A DNA stretch of 8,428 nucleotides, from contig JAITJR010000009.1 of NCBI GenBank assembly GCA_031278855.1, positions 1 to 8,428 of the forward strand, in the 5' to 3' direction. Shown here piece after piece: positions 7,530-8,428 of this stretch. The notes below the pieces were generated by a model. The model saw only the letters and a list, made by a program, of their open reading frames with translations, was not told the DNA's origin and ran no database searches. Source of the DNA: Mycoplasmataceae bacterium (lineage in GTDB: Bacteria; Bacillota_I; Bacilli_A; Mycoplasmatales; Mycoplasmoidaceae). Both the position numbers and the translations under genes were made by a program. Numbering within the stretch: position 1 is the stretch's first letter; every line of letters starts with the position of its first letter.

Positions 7530-7619
7530 ATGCAATTTCATAGGGGGGGGGACAGATCTGATAGTGCACTAAGCACCATTTTGTCTTCTTTTCTAAAAAC
7601 AAGATTACTACAGTTGTAG
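7530..7619 (+). CDS. Candidate 29-residue leader peptide across a G9 tract
   Basis: A short ORF from ATG at 7530 to TAG at 7617-7619. It starts MQFHRGGDRSD and ends LKTRLLQL. Its ATG lies at the predicted transcription start, so it would be read from a leaderless mRNA, as seems possible for nagB. It crosses the nine-G tract as Arg-Gly-Gly plus the first base of Asp. Its stop codon falls in the right arm of the terminator hairpin. If one G were lost, the frame would end at TAA (7570-7572 in present numbering); if one were gained, at TAG (7562-7564). Only the nine-G form, among lengths 8-10, reaches the hairpin. A role as a regulatory leader is inferred. The ORF is short, and chance is a real alternative. 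Confidence 0.4.
   Translation: MQFHRGGDRSDSALSTILSSFLKTRLLQL
7543..7551 (+). repeat. Poly-G tract (9 G) in the leader
   Basis: Nine consecutive Gs in an otherwise AT-rich window; no other G or C run here approaches this length. Such runs are prone to replication slippage, and in several bacteria, including mycoplasmas, homopolymers near surface-gene starts drive phase variation. This one lies inside the transcribed leader, about 20 bases after the -10 box, not between -35 and -10. Confidence 0.85.
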
Positions 7620-7633
7620 CAGTCTTGTTTTTT
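7595..7633 (+). terminator. Intrinsic terminator hairpin, likely attenuator
   Basis: The left arm (7595-7611) pairs with the right arm (7616-7632) around the loop AGTT (7612-7615). Pairing is continuous apart from one A-C mismatch (7607/7620) and one T-G wobble (7605/7622). A run of six Ts (7628-7633) closes the structure. It ends only 22 bases before the surface-gene ATG and follows that gene's promoter, with no gene between, so it would cut transcription of the surface gene unless the hairpin is prevented. A-rich sequence before the hairpin could also allow weak minus-strand termination. Confidence 0.75.
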
Positions 7634-7655
7634 GCCATTATAACTGGAGAAAAAC

Positions 7656-8428
7656 ATGAAACCACAGCACAAACAATTACACAAACGACACACTCTAAGA
7701 AAGATATTGATTGGAGCCTCAATTGGTATTTTAGGAATTGGTGCAGGTGTGGGAATAGGATGAGTTGCTCATTCTTTCAAAAACCCTAACTACGATAATC
7801 CTCAAATTACATTAAAACTAGCGGAAGGGAAAACGGTATTATCCAAGCGAGGTGATCATTTGAAATTAAAAATTGATTGTAATATTCCTTTGTCTAATTT
7901 CACTGGTAGTTCAATTAATATCCCAGATATAAGCGAGCTATCTCAAAACGGCTCTTGTTACATTTGGTGGAGACCACTTTCTACTACTGATACTATACCG
8001 TTAAGCCAACAATCAGGCTTGTTCTGGGATGATCCTAACGACATCTCTAAGGGAGCATACGTCAATATCTACTTATTAAAAGACTATGATGGTGATGATG
8101 AATTTAAACAAATGGAATTAAATGTTTCCCTTCATGACAATTCCAATAAATTTAAAGATGTGAAAACAGTGGGTCACTGTGTTTTAGCTCAAGACGCTTC
8201 TTCTGCTGAATATATTTCTAACGATTTAGTTAGCAATGTGTCTACAGTCGGCATGAACATGACACGAACCACAACTCCAGAACAGATCATCACATACTTG
8301 GGTGCTGCCAACACTACCATGAGCGGTTCATATACATTAGATGATAATTTTTTCAAAAATAATGTTAATGCCCCTCAAGTAGCTGCTTTGCTATTTTTAG
8401 AGACATTAACAATTTGGAAATATTATTT
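7656..8428 (+). CDS. Membrane-anchored surface protein (partial)
   Basis: 257 codons are open to the right edge, with a TGA Trp at residue 36. A basic N-terminus (residues 1-16, Lys/Arg/His-rich) precedes a Gly/Ile-rich hydrophobic span at about 17-39, typical of a signal anchor. There is no Cys in it, so it is not an obvious lipoprotein. The rest, predicted outside the cell, is rich in Asn, Ser, Thr and Asp and contains three Cys (in IDCNIP, GSCYIWW and GHCVLAQ), uncommon for mycoplasma surface proteins. I recognise no domain; it is reminiscent of variable surface antigens by composition only. The start is fixed by GGAGA (7646-7650), five bases before the ATG. Expression is probably controlled by the leader described above. 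It shares no operon with rplI, which is divergent. Confidence 0.85.

Larger units (their letters stand above)
7336..7655. other. Divergent intergenic region with structured leader
   Basis: This region separates rplI (minus) from the right-hand surface gene (plus). From left to right it contains a possible rplI -10 (7356-7366), about 125 bases where I see nothing definite (7367-7492), a plus-strand promoter (7493-7523), a 29-codon leader ORF (7530-7619) crossing a G9 tract, an intrinsic-terminator hairpin (7595-7633) and a Shine-Dalgarno (7646-7650). The hairpin lies between promoter and gene, so it is placed as an attenuator rather than as an end-of-gene terminator; no plus-strand gene precedes it. 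Confidence 0.65.

Noticed and set aside
7530..7633. A stable small RNA such as 4.5S/SRP RNA, a tRNA or a known riboswitch
   Set aside because: The SRP GGAAG-type core, a tRNA cloverleaf and T-box or common aptamer motifs are absent. A terminated leader RNA remains possible and is covered by the attenuator finding.
7483..7722. Minus-strand ORF opposite the leader and surface-gene start
   Set aside because: It lies over the promoter, G tract and terminator, has an unusual Cys/Val-rich translation, and conflicts with the better supported plus-strand gene.

Overview
The window is AT-rich and reads correctly only if UGA codes for tryptophan (genetic code 4). Six of its eight main genes cross in-frame TGA codons at plausible Trp positions: nagB, hrcA, ung, the large lipoprotein, dnaB and the right-hand surface protein. 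With lipobox-type surface proteins and gene overlaps of 11-23 bp, this points to a mollicute. The order rplI-dnaB-lipoprotein-ung is, as I recall it, the order around MG093-MG097 in Mycoplasma genitalium. I therefore favour the M. pneumoniae/M. genitalium side of the group, but cannot name a species.

Layout. (1) Positions 1-72, minus strand: the first 24 codons of a secreted or surface protein that runs off the left edge. (2) Positions 73-306: a divergent intergenic region with a good promoter for nagB. (3) Positions 307-1050, plus strand: a glucosamine-6-phosphate deaminase-like protein whose active site looks degenerate. It ends base-to-base against the convergent minus-strand cluster. (4) Positions 1051-7335, minus strand, in transcription order: rplI, dnaB, a 692-residue lipoprotein, ung, hrcA and an unknown 212-residue protein. 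The first four overlap each other. A 56-bp gap before hrcA holds a degenerate but recognisable CIRCE operator, so hrcA and the unknown gene probably form an autoregulated heat-shock unit inside the larger cluster. (5) Positions 7336-7655: a second divergent region. (6) Positions 7656-8428, plus strand: the start of a membrane-anchored surface protein that runs off the right edge.

The most interesting element is the leader of that last gene. In order, it has a promoter (-10 TATAAT at 7518-7523), an ATG at the expected transcription start (7530), a 9-G homopolymer (7543-7551) and a long intrinsic-terminator hairpin with a T-run (7595-7633). A Shine-Dalgarno and the surface gene follow. The ATG opens a 29-codon ORF that crosses the G9 tract and stops inside the terminator's right arm. 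With 8 or 10 Gs that ORF would stop far earlier, before the terminator. This suggests a phase-variable transcription attenuator: G-tract length would decide whether a ribosome reaches and melts the terminator. The geometry is seen in the sequence; the mechanism is inference.
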